Source: an uncultured Francisellaceae bacterium (GTDB lineage: Bacteria; Pseudomonadota; Gammaproteobacteria; UBA6186; Azoamicaceae). Taken from it: a DNA stretch of 38,265 nucleotides. The notes beneath the pieces were generated by a model, which was not told where the DNA came from, made no database searches, and saw only the letters and a program-made list of their open reading frames with translations. The stretch lies in contig CAMFJH010000020.1 of the NCBI GenBank assembly GCA_945956915.1, forward strand, positions 1-38,265, in the 5' to 3' direction. Numbering within the stretch: position 1 is the first letter of the stretch; the number at the start of each line of letters is the position of its first letter. A program made the translations under genes and the position numbers. This document shows, in pieces, positions 15,158 to 24,905 of this stretch.

Positions 15158-15879
15158 GCACACTGACCATCCAAGGATTATCCAAAACCTACAATCATCG
15201 AAAAATTGTCGATCAAATTTCTTTATCTATTTCAGAAGGCGAAATTGTAGGATTATTAGGCCCAAATGGCGCAGGCAAAACTTCTTGTTTTTATATGATT
15301 TTAGGAATCATACCCTCAGATGCCGGATCTATTTTTTTAAACAACCAAGATATTACCGCTTTTCCTATTCATCAACGCGCAAAAGCAGGCTTAGGCTATT
15401 TACCCCAAGAAGCTTCTATTTTTAGAAAGCTTTCTGTGGCTGATAATATCATGGCCATCTTAGAAACACGATCTGATCTAAGTCCTGAAAAACGCGATAC
15501 TCATCTAGAAAATTTATTGAATGAATTTAGAATCACGCATATTCGAGACTCCCTAGGCATCAGTCTTTCTGGAGGCGAAAGACGACGAGTGGAAATCGCA
15601 CGTGCATTGGCTACAGAGCCACATTTTATTTTATTAGACGAGCCCTTTGCCGGTGTTGATCCCATTTCTATTAAAGAAATTAAACAAATCATTAAACTCT
15701 TAAACCAAAAAGGGATAGGTGTTTTAATTACCGATCACAATGTCCGAGATACCCTAGATATTTGCCATCGGGCCTATATTGTTAATAATGGGCATGTGCT
15801 AGCAGAAGGCACACCTCAACATATTTTAGAACATACTGAAGTGCGTAAAGTCTATTTAGGCGATGAATTTAAAATTTAA
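15154..15879 (+). CDS. lptB: LPS export ABC transporter ATPase LptB
   Basis: Cytoplasmic ATPase that powers LPS extraction by LptFG. The 241-residue protein has Walker [10 protein letters not shown], the Q-loop stretch [14 protein letters not shown] diagnostic of LptB, signature [15 protein letters not shown], Walker [14 protein letters not shown] and the H-loop [10 protein letters not shown]. Length and motifs match E. coli LptB. Its ATG overlaps the stop of the LptC-LptA gene in an ATGA, so the two are translationally coupled. The gene's end overlaps the convergent MFS gene by 4 nt. The usual downstream rpoN/hpf genes are missing. Confidence 0.95.
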   Translation: MSTLTIQGLSKTYNHRKIVDQISLSISEGEIVGLLGPNGAGKTSCFYMILGIIPSDAGSIFLNNQDITAFPIHQRAKAGLGYLPQEASIFRKLSVADNIMAILETRSDLSPEKRDTHLENLLNEFRITHIRDSLGISLSGGERRRVEIARALATEPHFILLDEPFAGVDPISIKEIKQIIKLLNQKGIGVLITDHNVRDTLDICHRAYIVNNGHVLAEGTPQHILEHTEVRKVYLGDEFKI

Positions 15880-17084
15880 GTCGCATGTGCTACTGCAGTA
15901 GGTACCCTGAAATAAATGCCTTTATTTAAGAAAGTAAATGCTGTAATCAATGCAACACAACCAAAAAGCCCACTTAGGCAAAAAACCCACTGAAAATGCC
16001 CATTTTCTGCCAAATATCCACAGGCTGAAGAAGATAAGAAAGTAGAAAAACCACTTACAATATAAAAAATACCAATGGCTGTCCCATAAAATGCTTTGTC
16101 TACACTTTTGAAGATTAAAGCAGAAAATACGATTTGCGCCCCCGCTCTTTGGATACCCCAGGCACAAAGACCCAAGATCGCTACCGTCCAATTCACAATA
16201 TCCATGCCCTTAATTATATAACCCACGCCTGGAATATTCAGATGGTAGAAACAAAAATTAAAGAAGCATAAGGCAAAAATGGTCGCATACACAATCTTTT
16301 TTAGAGAGCCTTTATCAACTTGACTCCCAATGATAGGGGCTGTAAACATCATGATGCCATTAAAAATCGCGATGGTAGCAAGATAAAATTGTGCGGGAAA
16401 TTCACTGTGCTTTAAATACATCATTAACAATCCATCGTTAAATCGTCCTAAGAAAAATATAAATACTAAAAACAATATAGGCGATACTGCTTTAAACACT
16501 GTCTTTAATTCTTTAAAGGAAAAGGTTTTCTCTTCTACGTGATCCACGGTCAAGGTAAAAGAAAAGAGAAGCGCTGGGAAAGAAAGCAAGCAACAGGCCA
16601 CAATGTAATAACTGAGATTTTCTTTGGCAGGCCCTCCTATAAAAAAAGTTGATGCACTAACTAAAATAGGACCTACTACGCACCCAAACGTTTTTGAAAC
16701 ATTTAAAAGGCCTAACGCCATTCCTTTGTTTCTTGCCTCTCCGGCAACATATGCATCTCTAGGGGCTGCAAAAGTCCCATTGGCTACCCGCTCTAGTAAT
16801 TTGGCAAATAAAATGGCAATAGAAGAAGGCACTAAGAGCATTGCTTTAGACATAAAGGCTAAGCCTGTAGAAAAAATAAAAATATTCCGTTTATTCTTAA
16901 TTTTATCAAATAGCACACCATTGGCTAAACGAAAGATATTCGAGAGAAATTCTGTTACACCCTCTAAGATTCCCAATATCAGTAAAGAAAGCCCTAGCGA
17001 GTCTGTAATTAAGAAAGGTATGACTGTCATTCCAATAGTCGTGGAAATAGCCAATAAAAAATTCATTATATATATTCGAAGCAT
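15876..17084 (-). CDS. MFS transporter
   Basis: A 402-residue integral inner-membrane protein with about twelve hydrophobic segments, starting at [18 protein letters not shown]. The loop between helices 2 and 3 has the MFS motif A in the form [14 protein letters not shown], and helix 4-5 has a motif-C-like stretch ([17 protein letters not shown]). The order and [14 protein letters not shown] resemble drug or sugar:H+ antiporter-like families; no substrate can be named. AGGGA lies about 7 nt before the ATG. It is convergent with lptB, overlapping by 4 nt, and 104 nt from tsaB upstream on the same strand. Confidence 0.85.
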   Translation of the reverse strand: MLRIYIMNFLLAISTTIGMTVIPFLITDSLGLSLLILGILEGVTEFLSNIFRLANGVLFDKIKNKRNIFIFSTGLAFMSKAMLLVPSSIAILFAKLLERVANGTFAAPRDAYVAGEARNKGMALGLLNVSKTFGCVVGPILVSASTFFIGGPAKENLSYYIVACCLLSFPALLFSFTLTVDHVEEKTFSFKELKTVFKAVSPILFLVFIFFLGRFNDGLLMMYLKHSEFPAQFYLATIAIFNGIMMFTAPIIGSQVDKGSLKKIVYATIFALCFFNFCFYHLNIPGVGYIIKGMDIVNWTVAILGLCAWGIQRAGAQIVFSALIFKSVDKAFYGTAIGIFYIVSGFSTFLSSSACGYLAENGHFQWVFCLSGLFGCVALITAFTFLNKGIYFRVPTAVAHAT

Positions 17085-17187
17085 ATTTGAGTCCCTAACA
17101 GTAATGGCTCAATGTAATAGAGAAAAGCATTTGATGTCAACTTGAATCTAAAAAAATTAAAAATTAGTCAGAAAGCTTTAAAAAAAT

Positions 17188-17793
17188 CTAGCGTGTAACG
17201 TTATCTCTTATATATATAGGTAATGCCTCTTCGGCGCTCATTGTTCGACCTATAATGTATTCTGTTGCTGCTATAGTCGCCACATCCTGCGCATCCGGAA
17301 GGGCTAATGTACTCGTCCAGACGCCTGCGGGTAAAACAATATCCGCTGCGGGACTCACCCGTTCTTCAGAAAATGGCTGCATAATGCCTTGCTCATCTAC
17401 TGTAAATAAGCCCCAATAGTGCTCTTGCATTCGCGCATCTAATTGCGCCAATACATGGGTTGCGCCATCAACACGATAGACTTGCTGGGCTAGCGCTCTC
17501 AAAGTAGAAACAGGAATAATCGGTTTTTGAACGCCTAAACTTAAACCTTGAATAACACTGGCTGCTATTCGGACCCCTGTAAAACTTCCAGGACCTCTAC
17601 CAAAACTCAAAGCATCTACAGCTTCTAAGTGGATACCGGCCTCACCCATAACCGATTGTAACATCGCTAAAATAAGATGCGTATGCCCTTGAGATGATAG
17701 TTCATAGCGATGAAATATCTGATCTTTTATTAAAAGCGCAACACTACAAGCATCTGTTGCAGTTTCAATGGCCAGTATAGTGGAGGGATTCAT
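17188..17793 (-). CDS. tsaB: tRNA threonylcarbamoyladenosine biosynthesis protein TsaB
   Basis: Component of the TsaBDE complex that makes t6A37 in ANN-decoding tRNAs. The 201-residue protein has the ASKHA-fold opening ILAIETATDACSVAL, then HTHLILAMLQSV and the signature FGRGPGSFTGVRIA, followed by the dimer-interface region. Its length is slightly short of E. coli TsaB (231), mostly at the C-terminus. GGAGG lies 9 nt before the ATG. A long stem-loop immediately precedes this ribosome-binding site. Essential housekeeping gene; tsaD and tsaE are not in the window. Confidence 0.93.
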   Translation of the reverse strand: MNPSTILAIETATDACSVALLIKDQIFHRYELSSQGHTHLILAMLQSVMGEAGIHLEAVDALSFGRGPGSFTGVRIAASVIQGLSLGVQKPIIPVSTLRALAQQVYRVDGATHVLAQLDARMQEHYWGLFTVDEQGIMQPFSEERVSPAADIVLPAGVWTSTLALPDAQDVATIAATEYIIGRTMSAEEALPIYIRDNVTR

Positions 17794-17805
17794 GGGTATT
17801 AACCT

Positions 17806-17853
17806 CCACTAGAAGCGCCGTAATTTAAGCATATATTTACGGCGCTTTAGTGG
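17806..17853 (-). terminator. Long hairpin between the histone-like gene and tsaB
   Basis: CCACTA-G-AAGCGCCGTAA (17806-17823) pairs with TTACGGCGCTTTAGTGG (17837-17853): 17 base pairs with one bulged G and a 13-nt loop. It starts 20 nt after the histone-like gene's stop and its end touches the tsaB ribosome-binding site. No T-run follows, so it may be a terminator of unusual form, an attenuator, or an RNA-processing site. Confidence 0.55.
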
Positions 17854-17873
17854 TTTGCAGGGTACTTAAGTAC

Positions 17874-18458
17874 TTACCACTGTAATAAGTGATTAAGGGT
17901 TGCAGCTACTGGGCTGGCTTTCTTAGCAACTCTTTTCTTAGCAACACGTTTCTTAACCGCACCCTTTACAGCTGCTTTTTTAACAGCTTTTTTAGCAACG
18001 GCCTTTTTTACAACCTTCTTAGCAACCGCTCTTTTAACGGCTTTTTTAGCAACGGCTTTCTTTACAGCTTTTTTAGCAACTGCTCTTTTAACCGCTTTCT
18101 TAGCTACTGCTTTCTTCGCTACTCTTTTGACTGCAGCTTTCTTCACAGCAGCCTTCTTAACGGTTCTTTTTACGGCAGCTTTCTTAACAGCGCCTTTTAC
18201 CGCAGCCTTCTTAACGGTTCTTTTTACGGCAGCTTTCTTAACAGCGCCTTTTACCGCGGCCTTCTTAGCAACTCTTTTTACGCCGGCTTTCTTTACAGCG
18301 CTTTTTGCCGCTGTCTTCTTAACAACCTTCTTTACCGCAGCTTTCTTTACAGCGCTTTTTGCTGCTGTCTTCTTAACTGCTTTCTTTACAGCTGCCTTCT
18401 TCACAGCGCCTTTTACCGCTGTCTTCTTTACAGCCTTCTTCTTTGCTTTTACGACCAT
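17874..18458 (-). CDS. Histone H1-like Lys/Ala-repeat DNA-binding protein
   Basis: A 194-residue, extremely basic protein made almost wholly of Lys, Ala and Val in KKAAVKGAVKKAAVKR-type repeats, resembling the C-terminal tail of histone H1, chlamydial Hc2, AlgP of Pseudomonas and Coxiella/Legionella histone-like proteins. It should coat or condense DNA, and such proteins often mark dense or dormant cell forms. The last 15 residues (ASPVAATLNHLLQW) are not repetitive and may be a separate functional tag. The start has AGAGGAG about 8 nt upstream. Two 18-residue units are almost identical at DNA level, so the array can change length by recombination. Family assignment is by composition. Confidence 0.85.
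   Translation of the reverse strand: MVVKAKKKAVKKTAVKGAVKKAAVKKAVKKTAAKSAVKKAAVKKVVKKTAAKSAVKKAGVKRVAKKAAVKGAVKKAAVKRTVKKAAVKGAVKKAAVKRTVKKAAVKKAAVKRVAKKAVAKKAVKRAVAKKAVKKAVAKKAVKRAVAKKVVKKAVAKKAVKKAAVKGAVKKRVAKKRVAKKASPVAATLNHLLQW
18151..18257 (-). repeat. 54-nt tandem duplication inside the histone-like gene
   Basis: The 54-nt block at 18151-18204 is repeated with essentially no change at 18205-18258 (18 codons: VKGAVKKAAVKRTVKKAA register). A second, slightly diverged 54-nt pair lies near 18288-18395. Identity at silent sites shows recent expansion. Confidence 0.85.
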
Positions 18459-18540
18459 ATTGGTTTCTCCTCTGATTACTTAATGAATGAACAATACAAA
18501 CATAGCACAAATATAATGTCTATACATAATATTATCGACT

Positions 18541-19524
18541 TTATTTTACAATTTGTACAAATTTTTTTAAAATTTTATCAAAAATCTCTACATGAAGGTC
18601 ATTTGCATTCATCGCAGGAATATATCTGAAAGCTTTACCCCCCGAATTCAAGTAATTTTTTTGATTTAAAATAGCCAATTCTTCTAAAGTCTCTAAGCAA
18701 TCACTTGCAAATCCCGGACAAAAAATATCAAGCGATTCAATACCGCTTTTAGCTAAATCGACTAATAATTTATCCGTATACGGCTTAATCCATTCGTTTT
18801 TTCCAAAGCGTGATTGAAAACCAATACTCCAATTATTTTCACTTATTTTCAACAGCTTAGCTATTCTATTGGCTGAATCAATACAGTGCTTTTGGTAGGT
18901 ATCCCCCAATAATATTTGACGTAACGGTAACCCATGAAAAGAAAATACCAAATGGTGTCCACGGCCTTCTTGCACCCAAAATCTTTCAATCTGTTTTGCC
19001 ATACCCTCAATGTAAGCTTCTTCATGGCAATATTCATGAATAAAAATCAGAGAAGGTATGCGTCTTTTTGTAGAAAGTTCCTTTGCGATTCGATCAAATA
19101 CCGCACCCGTTGTACTGCCAGAAGCTTGAGGATATAAAGGCAATACAATCAGCGTGTTTATATCGGTATTTAAAATGGTATTTATGGCTTCCGACAAGCT
19201 TGGGTTACCATAGGTCATAGCAGATAATACGCTAATCGAGTTATCTACGGTAGATATTTTTTGTTCTAAAGCTTCTGCTAATTTTTGCGTATGCACTCTT
19301 AAAGGAGACCCTTCAGGTAACCAAATTGAACGATAGCTTTTTATCAATTTTTTTGTTCTAAAGGGTAATATCAATCCATTTAATAGAAACCACCATAAGG
19401 CACGTGGGATTTCTACAACACGTTTATCCCATAAAAATTCTCTTAAAAAACACCGTATCGAACTTGCAGTGGGCTTATCGGGAGTCCCTAAATTAACGAG
19501 TAAAACGGCTGTTTTTTCACTCAA
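18541..19524 (-). CDS. hemH: Ferrochelatase HemH
   Basis: Inserts Fe2+ into protoporphyrin IX, the last step of heme synthesis. The 327-residue protein starts with AVLLVNLGTPDKP, then FLREFLWDKRVVEIPR and SPLRVHTQ. The active-site His lies in LVFSFHGLPLRQ, with GFQSRFGKNEWIKPYT and the C-terminal signature CPGFASDCLETLEE with the acidic cluster. The start codon is TTG, with AGGG 8 nt upstream; no ATG is available near the conserved start. It follows adk by 3 nt, so the two are co-transcribed. Confidence 0.95.
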   Translation of the reverse strand: MSEKTAVLLVNLGTPDKPTASSIRCFLREFLWDKRVVEIPRALWWFLLNGLILPFRTKKLIKSYRSIWLPEGSPLRVHTQKLAEALEQKISTVDNSISVLSAMTYGNPSLSEAINTILNTDINTLIVLPLYPQASGSTTGAVFDRIAKELSTKRRIPSLIFIHEYCHEEAYIEGMAKQIERFWVQEGRGHHLVFSFHGLPLRQILLGDTYQKHCIDSANRIAKLLKISENNWSIGFQSRFGKNEWIKPYTDKLLVDLAKSGIESLDIFCPGFASDCLETLEELAILNQKNYLNSGGKAFRYIPAMNANDLHVEIFDKILKKFVQIVK

Positions 19525-19527
19525 ACT

Positions 19528-20196
19528 TTATACCCTGCCAACGGTATTTTGAGGATATAATTGGTTTTCTATCTGCTTGTAAATCTCTTCAACTCTGCCA
19601 TGCCCTTCAATAGCAATGTAACGTATGGCTTCTTGTCCGGCACGCTTTTTATACCAATCAATCAAGGGTTCCGTCTGTGCATGATAAACAGACAATCGCT
19701 TTTTAATGGTCTTGGGTTTATCATCTTCTCTTTGTATCAATGCTTCCCCTGTCTCATCATCTTGATTGGGAACTTTAGGTGGGTTATAGAGCGTATGGTA
19801 TACTCGCCCCGAAGCCACATGTATTCTTCTGCCCCCAAGCCTTGCAATAATTTCCTCATCAGAAACATAAATTTCTATGATCGCATCTAATCCAATACCA
19901 CTGTTTTCTAAACTTTGGGCTTGCGCTAAGGTTCTAGGATATCCATCAAATAAATAACCCTTTTTACAATCGGGTTCTTGAATGCGGATTTGCACCAATT
20001 CATTAATCAAATCATCGGGTACTAATTGTCCTGCAGCAATGATATCCTTCACTTGATGACCTACAGATGTACCTGCTGCAATTGCAGCGCGCAACATATC
20101 ACCCGTTGAAATTTTAGGAATACCCAGTTTTTTACACAACAATTCAGCCTGCGTACCTTTTCCAGCACCCGGCGCGCCCAATAAGACCAGTTTCAT
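19528..20196 (-). CDS. adk: Adenylate kinase
   Basis: Interconverts ATP + AMP and 2 ADP. The 222-residue long-form enzyme has P-loop GAPGAGKGTQ (8-17), the AMP-binding stretch ISTGDMLRAAI, FDGYPRTLAQAQ, and a full LID insertion (RRIHVASGRVYHTLYNPPK...DDKPKTIKKRL) without the four zinc cysteines of Gram-positive enzymes. A TATACT -10 box on the minus strand (plus coordinates 20258-20263) lies about 60 nt upstream and probably serves adk-hemH. Confidence 0.96.
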   Translation of the reverse strand: MKLVLLGAPGAGKGTQAELLCKKLGIPKISTGDMLRAAIAAGTSVGHQVKDIIAAGQLVPDDLINELVQIRIQEPDCKKGYLFDGYPRTLAQAQSLENSGIGLDAIIEIYVSDEEIIARLGGRRIHVASGRVYHTLYNPPKVPNQDDETGEALIQREDDKPKTIKKRLSVYHAQTEPLIDWYKKRAGQEAIRYIAIEGHGRVEEIYKQIENQLYPQNTVGRV

Positions 20197-20324
20197 AGAC
20201 TTCTCAACTCCTCATTACCTCAATTCGGTTAACGAACCCATATCACATGACATGCATAGTATACTGGTTTTCTAAAAAAAATAGATAGACTTTTTATATA
20301 TTTTTATATATTAAGGAGATCTTG

Positions 20325-21044
20325 TTATAATTCACCCACCAAAGGCACATCTGTATCGGGGGGTTCTTGTTTATAAAATCGCCTAATGGCCGAAACGACT
20401 TCATCGGCTTCATTCACAATTTTAAAAAATTCCAAATCGCTTTCATCAATCATCCCTTGAACCACTAAGGTATTTTTAAACCAACGAATTAAATCTCTCC
20501 AAAAAGGCTCATTCACTAAAATTACCGGAATACGCCGTGTCTTATTGGTTTGTATTAAAGCTAAAATTTCAGCAAATTCATCTAAGGTGCCAAAACCACC
20601 CGGCAAAATAACATAAGCCGCAGCATATTTTACAAACATTACTTTACGTGTAAAAAAATGACGAAAACGTAAGGAAATATCTTGATAACGATTAGTAATT
20701 TCATGAGAAGGCAAAACTATATTTAAGCCCACACTGGTCGATGTTCCCTTGTAAGCACCTTTATTAACACCTTCCATTAAACCCGGACCACCACCGGTAA
20801 CAACCGAATAACCGGCATTAGATAATTTTTCGCCAATTTCTTCTGCTTGTTTATAATAGGCATGACCCGATAAGGTACGGGCTGATCCAAAAATACTCAC
20901 TGAAGGTCGTATATGAACCAAACGTTCAAATCCTTCAACAAATTCCGCCATAATTTGAAAAATTTTCCACGATTCTCGCGTCAATAATGAATCATTAATG
21001 CTAGGAACGGTGGGTCGTATTGGCGGTTTTTCTGCATCCATCAT
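20325..21044 (-). CDS. LOG-family nucleotide hydrolase (TIGR00730-like)
   Basis: A 239-residue Rossmann-fold protein with both LOG signatures, GGGPGLMEGVNKGAYKG and PGGFGTLDEF. Family members (LOG, PpnN) cleave nucleoside 5'-monophosphates to base and ribose 5-phosphate. The substrate here is not predictable, and the usual labels 'cytokinin hydrolase' or 'lysine decarboxylase' should not be taken literally. The ATG shares its A with the TAA stop of the upstream peptidase gene (TAATG), so translation is coupled. GGAGAA lies just before. Confidence 0.85.
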   Translation of the reverse strand: MMDAEKPPIRPTVPSINDSLLTRESWKIFQIMAEFVEGFERLVHIRPSVSIFGSARTLSGHAYYKQAEEIGEKLSNAGYSVVTGGGPGLMEGVNKGAYKGTSTSVGLNIVLPSHEITNRYQDISLRFRHFFTRKVMFVKYAAAYVILPGGFGTLDEFAEILALIQTNKTRRIPVILVNEPFWRDLIRWFKNTLVVQGMIDESDLEFFKIVNEADEVVSAIRRFYKQEPPDTDVPLVGEL

Positions 21045-23122
21045 TATTCTCCAAAAATCGCTTCTTTGCCTTTTTGAATTTGGATACTGGAATTTTTAAA
21101 AGCTTCTCCAATAGGCTCGACACTTCCCCCCAGATGTTTAGCTAAAAATGCTTCTGTTACTGCATAAAATGAAAGTCTATTTTCAGGCCGAGCAAAACCA
21201 TGCCCTTCATCTGGATATAAAACATAAGTAACCGGTATCTTTTTAAGTTCCATCGCCTGCACAATTTGATCAGACTCTGCTTGCTTTACTCGGGGATCAT
21301 TAGCGCCTTGAGCAATCAACAAGGGTTTTTTAATATTAGCCACAAAACTTAAAGGCGATTGTGAAGCTAGAAATTGACGCCCTTCTTCTGTTTCAGGATC
21401 TCCACCAATCATGATTTTTAATAAAGCATAAAAAGGTTTCCAATACGGTGGGATAGATCGCATTAATGTTTCTAAATTACTGGGTCCTACAATATCCACC
21501 CCACAGGCAAATATATCATTGGATTTTGTCATGCCCACCAATGTCGCATATCCGCCATAACTGCCCCCCATTATCGCCACTTTATCTGGCGTGGTAATGC
21601 CTTTATCAATCGCCCATTTTACCGCATCTACCAAATCGTCCTGCATTTTTCCGGCCCATTCCCCATTCCCTGCATTGGCGAATGCCTTTCCAAAACCTGT
21701 TGATCCCCTAAAGTTAACACTCAGTACAGCATAGCCTCTATTGCTTAACCACTGATGTATGGGATCATAACCCCACTCATCTCGTGCACTGGGGCCCCCA
21801 TGGACATACAATACTAAAGGAACAGGCAGTGCGCGTTTAGGGACTGATAAATAACTCACCAACGACAAATTATCTCGGCTTGGGATTATCACCGGCTCCA
21901 TTTTATTTAAACTCAATTTATCTAATTGGGATCGGCCTGAAAATAAGAACCAAGCTTTTTTGGCTGTTCTATCGTAAAAATAATAATGAGGTGCCCCATC
22001 ATCTCTTAAAAATACAACGATCCAACTTTTATCATCTAAACTGCGACTTATCACTTCTATCTCTTTTGAGTTTGAAGATGCACCGGCTTCTGTTTTTAAG
22101 TTTTTCAAATACTCAAAGTCAGAGGCTAATGACTTATCTAAGAAAGTCCACTCTGGCTTGGTGTAGGTTGCAGCAGTTGCCTGGATCACTTTGCTAAGCG
22201 GATGCACTAAGACATCTGAGATATCAACTCGCTTATCCTCTGCAATTAAGGTGCTTTTTCCTGTTTTGAGATTAAAGCCCATTAAAGCTGAAGTATTTCT
22301 ACCTCGGCTGTCTAACATATAAAGTGTATCGGCAGCTTTATTCATAAACAAAGGAGTGGTGTTAAACATGTCTTTTTGAGCCACTACAAAAAGTTCTCTA
22401 GGCTTATACTGATTATCTTTATCTTTTATCAATTCAAAATAACGCGCACCACCATCTTCTGTGGATTCGGTGGTCACTTTTAAATTTAAGTGCTCATCCG
22501 CTATAAAATCCGAAAATCGATCGTTTTCAAAAACCAAAGTCAATTTGCCACTGATAATGTTTAAGCGGTAAATATCAAAATATTCAGGCTTTCTTTTATT
22601 GAGTTCAATCAAAATATCTTCTGGATCATCCTTAGAACGTGCCAATAGGCGCGCTTGTACTTTATCAAAAGAAGCTAAGGCTAATTTTTCGCCTGTTGTA
22701 ACATCCACACGATATATACGCCAATTTTCATTGCCCTGTACATCGTCCACATAAATAATATGCTTGTTGGTATAAGCCCACAGATAGCTCGAAATGCCTC
22801 GTTGTGTATTATCGGTTACCGGATGCATCCCGGAAGGATCATTGGGTTTGCCTACCCAAATATTTAAGACGCCCTTATAAGGGGCCAAATAACTCAAAAA
22901 TTCACCATTAGGACTTAATTGTACACGCGTGCGATCGGGATCAGAAAATAAAACGGTTCGGGGGATTAAATCTTGTTGTACCTTTGCATCGGTAGGCATA
23001 CTTTGAACTCCTGTATCGCTAGGAGCCGCACATAAACCCTGAGGCCCCAAAAAAGTTAGTAAACAAATAAAAACTTTAGAAAAAATACTATACTTTTTTT
23101 GTACCCATTTGATATTCACCAT
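21044..23122 (-). CDS. Exported S9-family prolyl oligopeptidase / acylaminoacyl peptidase
   Basis: A 692-residue serine peptidase with a signal peptide (VFICLLTFLGPQGLCA, cut before APSD), so probably periplasmic. The first 400 residues form a beta-propeller with repeats such as LSPNGEFLSYLAP. The C-terminal alpha/beta-hydrolase domain has the oxyanion stretch VLYVHGGPSARDEWGYD and the nucleophile elbow GGSYGGYA with Ser521, and a likely triad completed by Asp609 (GANDPRVK) and His641 (DEGHGFARPENR). Such enzymes trim short peptides. AAAGGA lies 5 nt before the ATG. Co-translated with the LOG gene downstream. A function in peptide scavenging is inferred. Confidence 0.9.
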   Translation of the reverse strand: MVNIKWVQKKYSIFSKVFICLLTFLGPQGLCAAPSDTGVQSMPTDAKVQQDLIPRTVLFSDPDRTRVQLSPNGEFLSYLAPYKGVLNIWVGKPNDPSGMHPVTDNTQRGISSYLWAYTNKHIIYVDDVQGNENWRIYRVDVTTGEKLALASFDKVQARLLARSKDDPEDILIELNKRKPEYFDIYRLNIISGKLTLVFENDRFSDFIADEHLNLKVTTESTEDGGARYFELIKDKDNQYKPRELFVVAQKDMFNTTPLFMNKAADTLYMLDSRGRNTSALMGFNLKTGKSTLIAEDKRVDISDVLVHPLSKVIQATAATYTKPEWTFLDKSLASDFEYLKNLKTEAGASSNSKEIEVISRSLDDKSWIVVFLRDDGAPHYYFYDRTAKKAWFLFSGRSQLDKLSLNKMEPVIIPSRDNLSLVSYLSVPKRALPVPLVLYVHGGPSARDEWGYDPIHQWLSNRGYAVLSVNFRGSTGFGKAFANAGNGEWAGKMQDDLVDAVKWAIDKGITTPDKVAIMGGSYGGYATLVGMTKSNDIFACGVDIVGPSNLETLMRSIPPYWKPFYALLKIMIGGDPETEEGRQFLASQSPLSFVANIKKPLLIAQGANDPRVKQAESDQIVQAMELKKIPVTYVLYPDEGHGFARPENRLSFYAVTEAFLAKHLGGSVEPIGEAFKNSSIQIQKGKEAIFGE

Positions 23123-23228
23123 AAAATTCCTTTAAATTTTCCAAAAACAGGCGAAAATAATACCCATTCTAAGCATTATGCCTGTTTAAGTCAGGTGATG
23201 CAAGGCCCAATAATTAAAAAATGAATAT

Positions 23229-24905
23229 TTAATCAAAATTTATCAAATATAAGGGCGTGCGATCATGGGATTGCCACACCACTGCCAACTGGGTTTGATA
23301 TTCTTTAGCCTTTTGTGTTTCACCTTTAGCACTAAAACACAGTGCCAGCCCGTTAAGTGCCCAAGGATTTTGTGGATGACGTTTTAATTCTTCTTCAAAA
23401 ACCACTTTAGCTTCGTCTATTTTCTTAAGTTTTAATAAAGCCATGCCCAATAATTCACGCGTCGAAAAATACCAAAGTGGGGGTTCTTTATTCAGCATTT
23501 TATCTTGAATCTCAACGGCTTTTTGGAAATGCGCAATCATATCCTCAGCATTCTGTTTCTTATCTGCTAACACACCTGCTAAAATTTCTGCAGCAATTTG
23601 TAATTGATAAGCCCCTTCTTGGCCTAAATTTTTAGGGATCCCCCCTTGTGCGGCAAGTTCCTTTACTCCGCCTAAATATTCATTTGCCAACGATAGATTA
23701 TTCGTGTAAATAGAAGCCAAGCCTTGAGCATAGTACCACATGCCTAAGGCATATTGATATTGTGGATTCGCATTGGGTGTATTTAAAATCGTTTGCCATT
23801 CACCAAAACGCGCCAAGGTTAGAATATGAACCGGTATAAAACCTTGCAAATTAGCACTGTCTTGTAAAATACTGTCTGTTAAGATTTGGGCATTTTGAAT
23901 GGCCAGGGCACTATTGCCTTGCATACTTGCAGAAGCCACCAAAGAATGTAAATTATGATAATATAAAAAATTGCTTTCAGGCCTTACCCCTTGTGTTTGG
24001 CAGGTTCTAGCATATTGATCTCTGGCTTCTAGGGCTTTTTGGTTGGCCACTGTAGCCTCTTTATATCGCCCTAATGCATAATATAAATGCGCAGGCGCAT
24101 GTGCGATTTGTTCGATGTCTGGCGCCATTTTTTCAAGACGGGCTGCACTCTCTAGGGCTTTTTCAGGATTAGGGGATTTTTCAAGTGCATGCACATAATA
24201 ATGATTAGCCCCAATGTGGTCTTTATCCAGTTCTAATGCTTGCTCTAAGACAGTGATTAGCTCTGTAGTGCTTACTTGAGGTTTCCCATCCAAACTCCAT
24301 AAGTTCCAATCCAAAACATCAAATAATGCTGCTGCAAATAATACTTTGGCATTCACATCTTCAGGATACGCTTGTACCATTTTGCGCAATTCATTCGCAT
24401 AATTATACGTTTCGTTTAAGCTAATGGATCCCTTACCCCCACAGTAAAAAGCAAAGTGATGACGTTTTTTATATACTTTTGAAGATCGTCTTTGTTGTAA
24501 TGCCAGAATATAATTGAATTCTTTTTTATTGTCTGGGTTTACCAATTTGCTGGCCATTTTAATCGCCTCTGCCGCTTCTTCACGCTCTTTGCCATTCATA
24601 GCTGTACCATTTTTAGCACTTAAGGCTAAGCCAAGCCCCCAAGCGCACATGGCACATTTGGGATCTTCTGCAAGTGCTGCTTTAAATGAGCGAATAGCTT
24701 CTCCATATTCAAAGCTGTAAAAGAAAGTCATGCCTTGATTAAAATAGCGTTGGGCCGTCTGAGATCGTGTCTCGATGGGAAAATGAACATTATCAGTACC
24801 CTCAAACAAAGGGGCTGCTAATACTGTATGTGTTAGCAATAGGAGAATACTGATTAAAAAAATGCGCATAGGTCTTCTCAATAATAAATGAAAGGGAGTC
24901 CTCAT
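23229..24905 (-). CDS. Exported TPR-repeat protein
   Basis: A 558-residue protein with an N-terminal signal peptide (MRIFLISILLLLTHTVLAAP) and multiple tetratricopeptide repeats: AQRYFNQGMTFFYSFEYGEAIRSFKAAL (split here only in description), then MCAWGLGLALS, and near the end AKVVFEEELKRHPQNPWALNGLAL. A CGG/CxMC pair (DPKCAMCAWG) may be structural. It is exported to the periplasm. The ATG at 24905 overlaps the upstream GGDEF-EAL stop (ATGA) and implies coupling; the ATG at 24869, with GAGAAG before it, gives a more normal signal peptide, so the true start is uncertain. TPR proteins are scaffolds; no enzymatic motif is seen. Confidence 0.8.
   Translation of the reverse strand: MRTPFHLLLRRPMRIFLISILLLLTHTVLAAPLFEGTDNVHFPIETRSQTAQRYFNQGMTFFYSFEYGEAIRSFKAALAEDPKCAMCAWGLGLALSAKNGTAMNGKEREEAAEAIKMASKLVNPDNKKEFNYILALQQRRSSKVYKKRHHFAFYCGGKGSISLNETYNYANELRKMVQAYPEDVNAKVLFAAALFDVLDWNLWSLDGKPQVSTTELITVLEQALELDKDHIGANHYYVHALEKSPNPEKALESAARLEKMAPDIEQIAHAPAHLYYALGRYKEATVANQKALEARDQYARTCQTQGVRPESNFLYYHNLHSLVASASMQGNSALAIQNAQILTDSILQDSANLQGFIPVHILTLARFGEWQTILNTPNANPQYQYALGMWYYAQGLASIYTNNLSLANEYLGGVKELAAQGGIPKNLGQEGAYQLQIAAEILAGVLADKKQNAEDMIAHFQKAVEIQDKMLNKEPPLWYFSTRELLGMALLKLKKIDEAKVVFEEELKRHPQNPWALNGLALCFSAKGETQKAKEYQTQLAVVWQSHDRTPLYLINFD

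Noticed and set aside
16624..17145. 173-residue plus-strand ORF opposite the MFS gene
   Set aside because: The minus strand encodes a clear twelve-helix transporter with motif A; this one has no domain or start signal.
18127..18483. Plus-strand ORF of alternating Phe/Thr/Ala residues
   Set aside because: It is the antisense of the Lys/Ala repeats in the histone-like gene; its length comes from the repeat's codon bias and it has no ribosome-binding site.
17889..18629. Long plus-strand ORF across the histone-like gene and hemH end
   Set aside because: Same cause: stop codons are excluded by the repeat composition. Ser/Phe/Leu-rich nonsense without a family.
20278..20324. AT-rich hairpin after the LOG gene (TATATA repeats)
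   Set aside because: Low-complexity A/T pairing without a GC stem; not enough to call a terminator.
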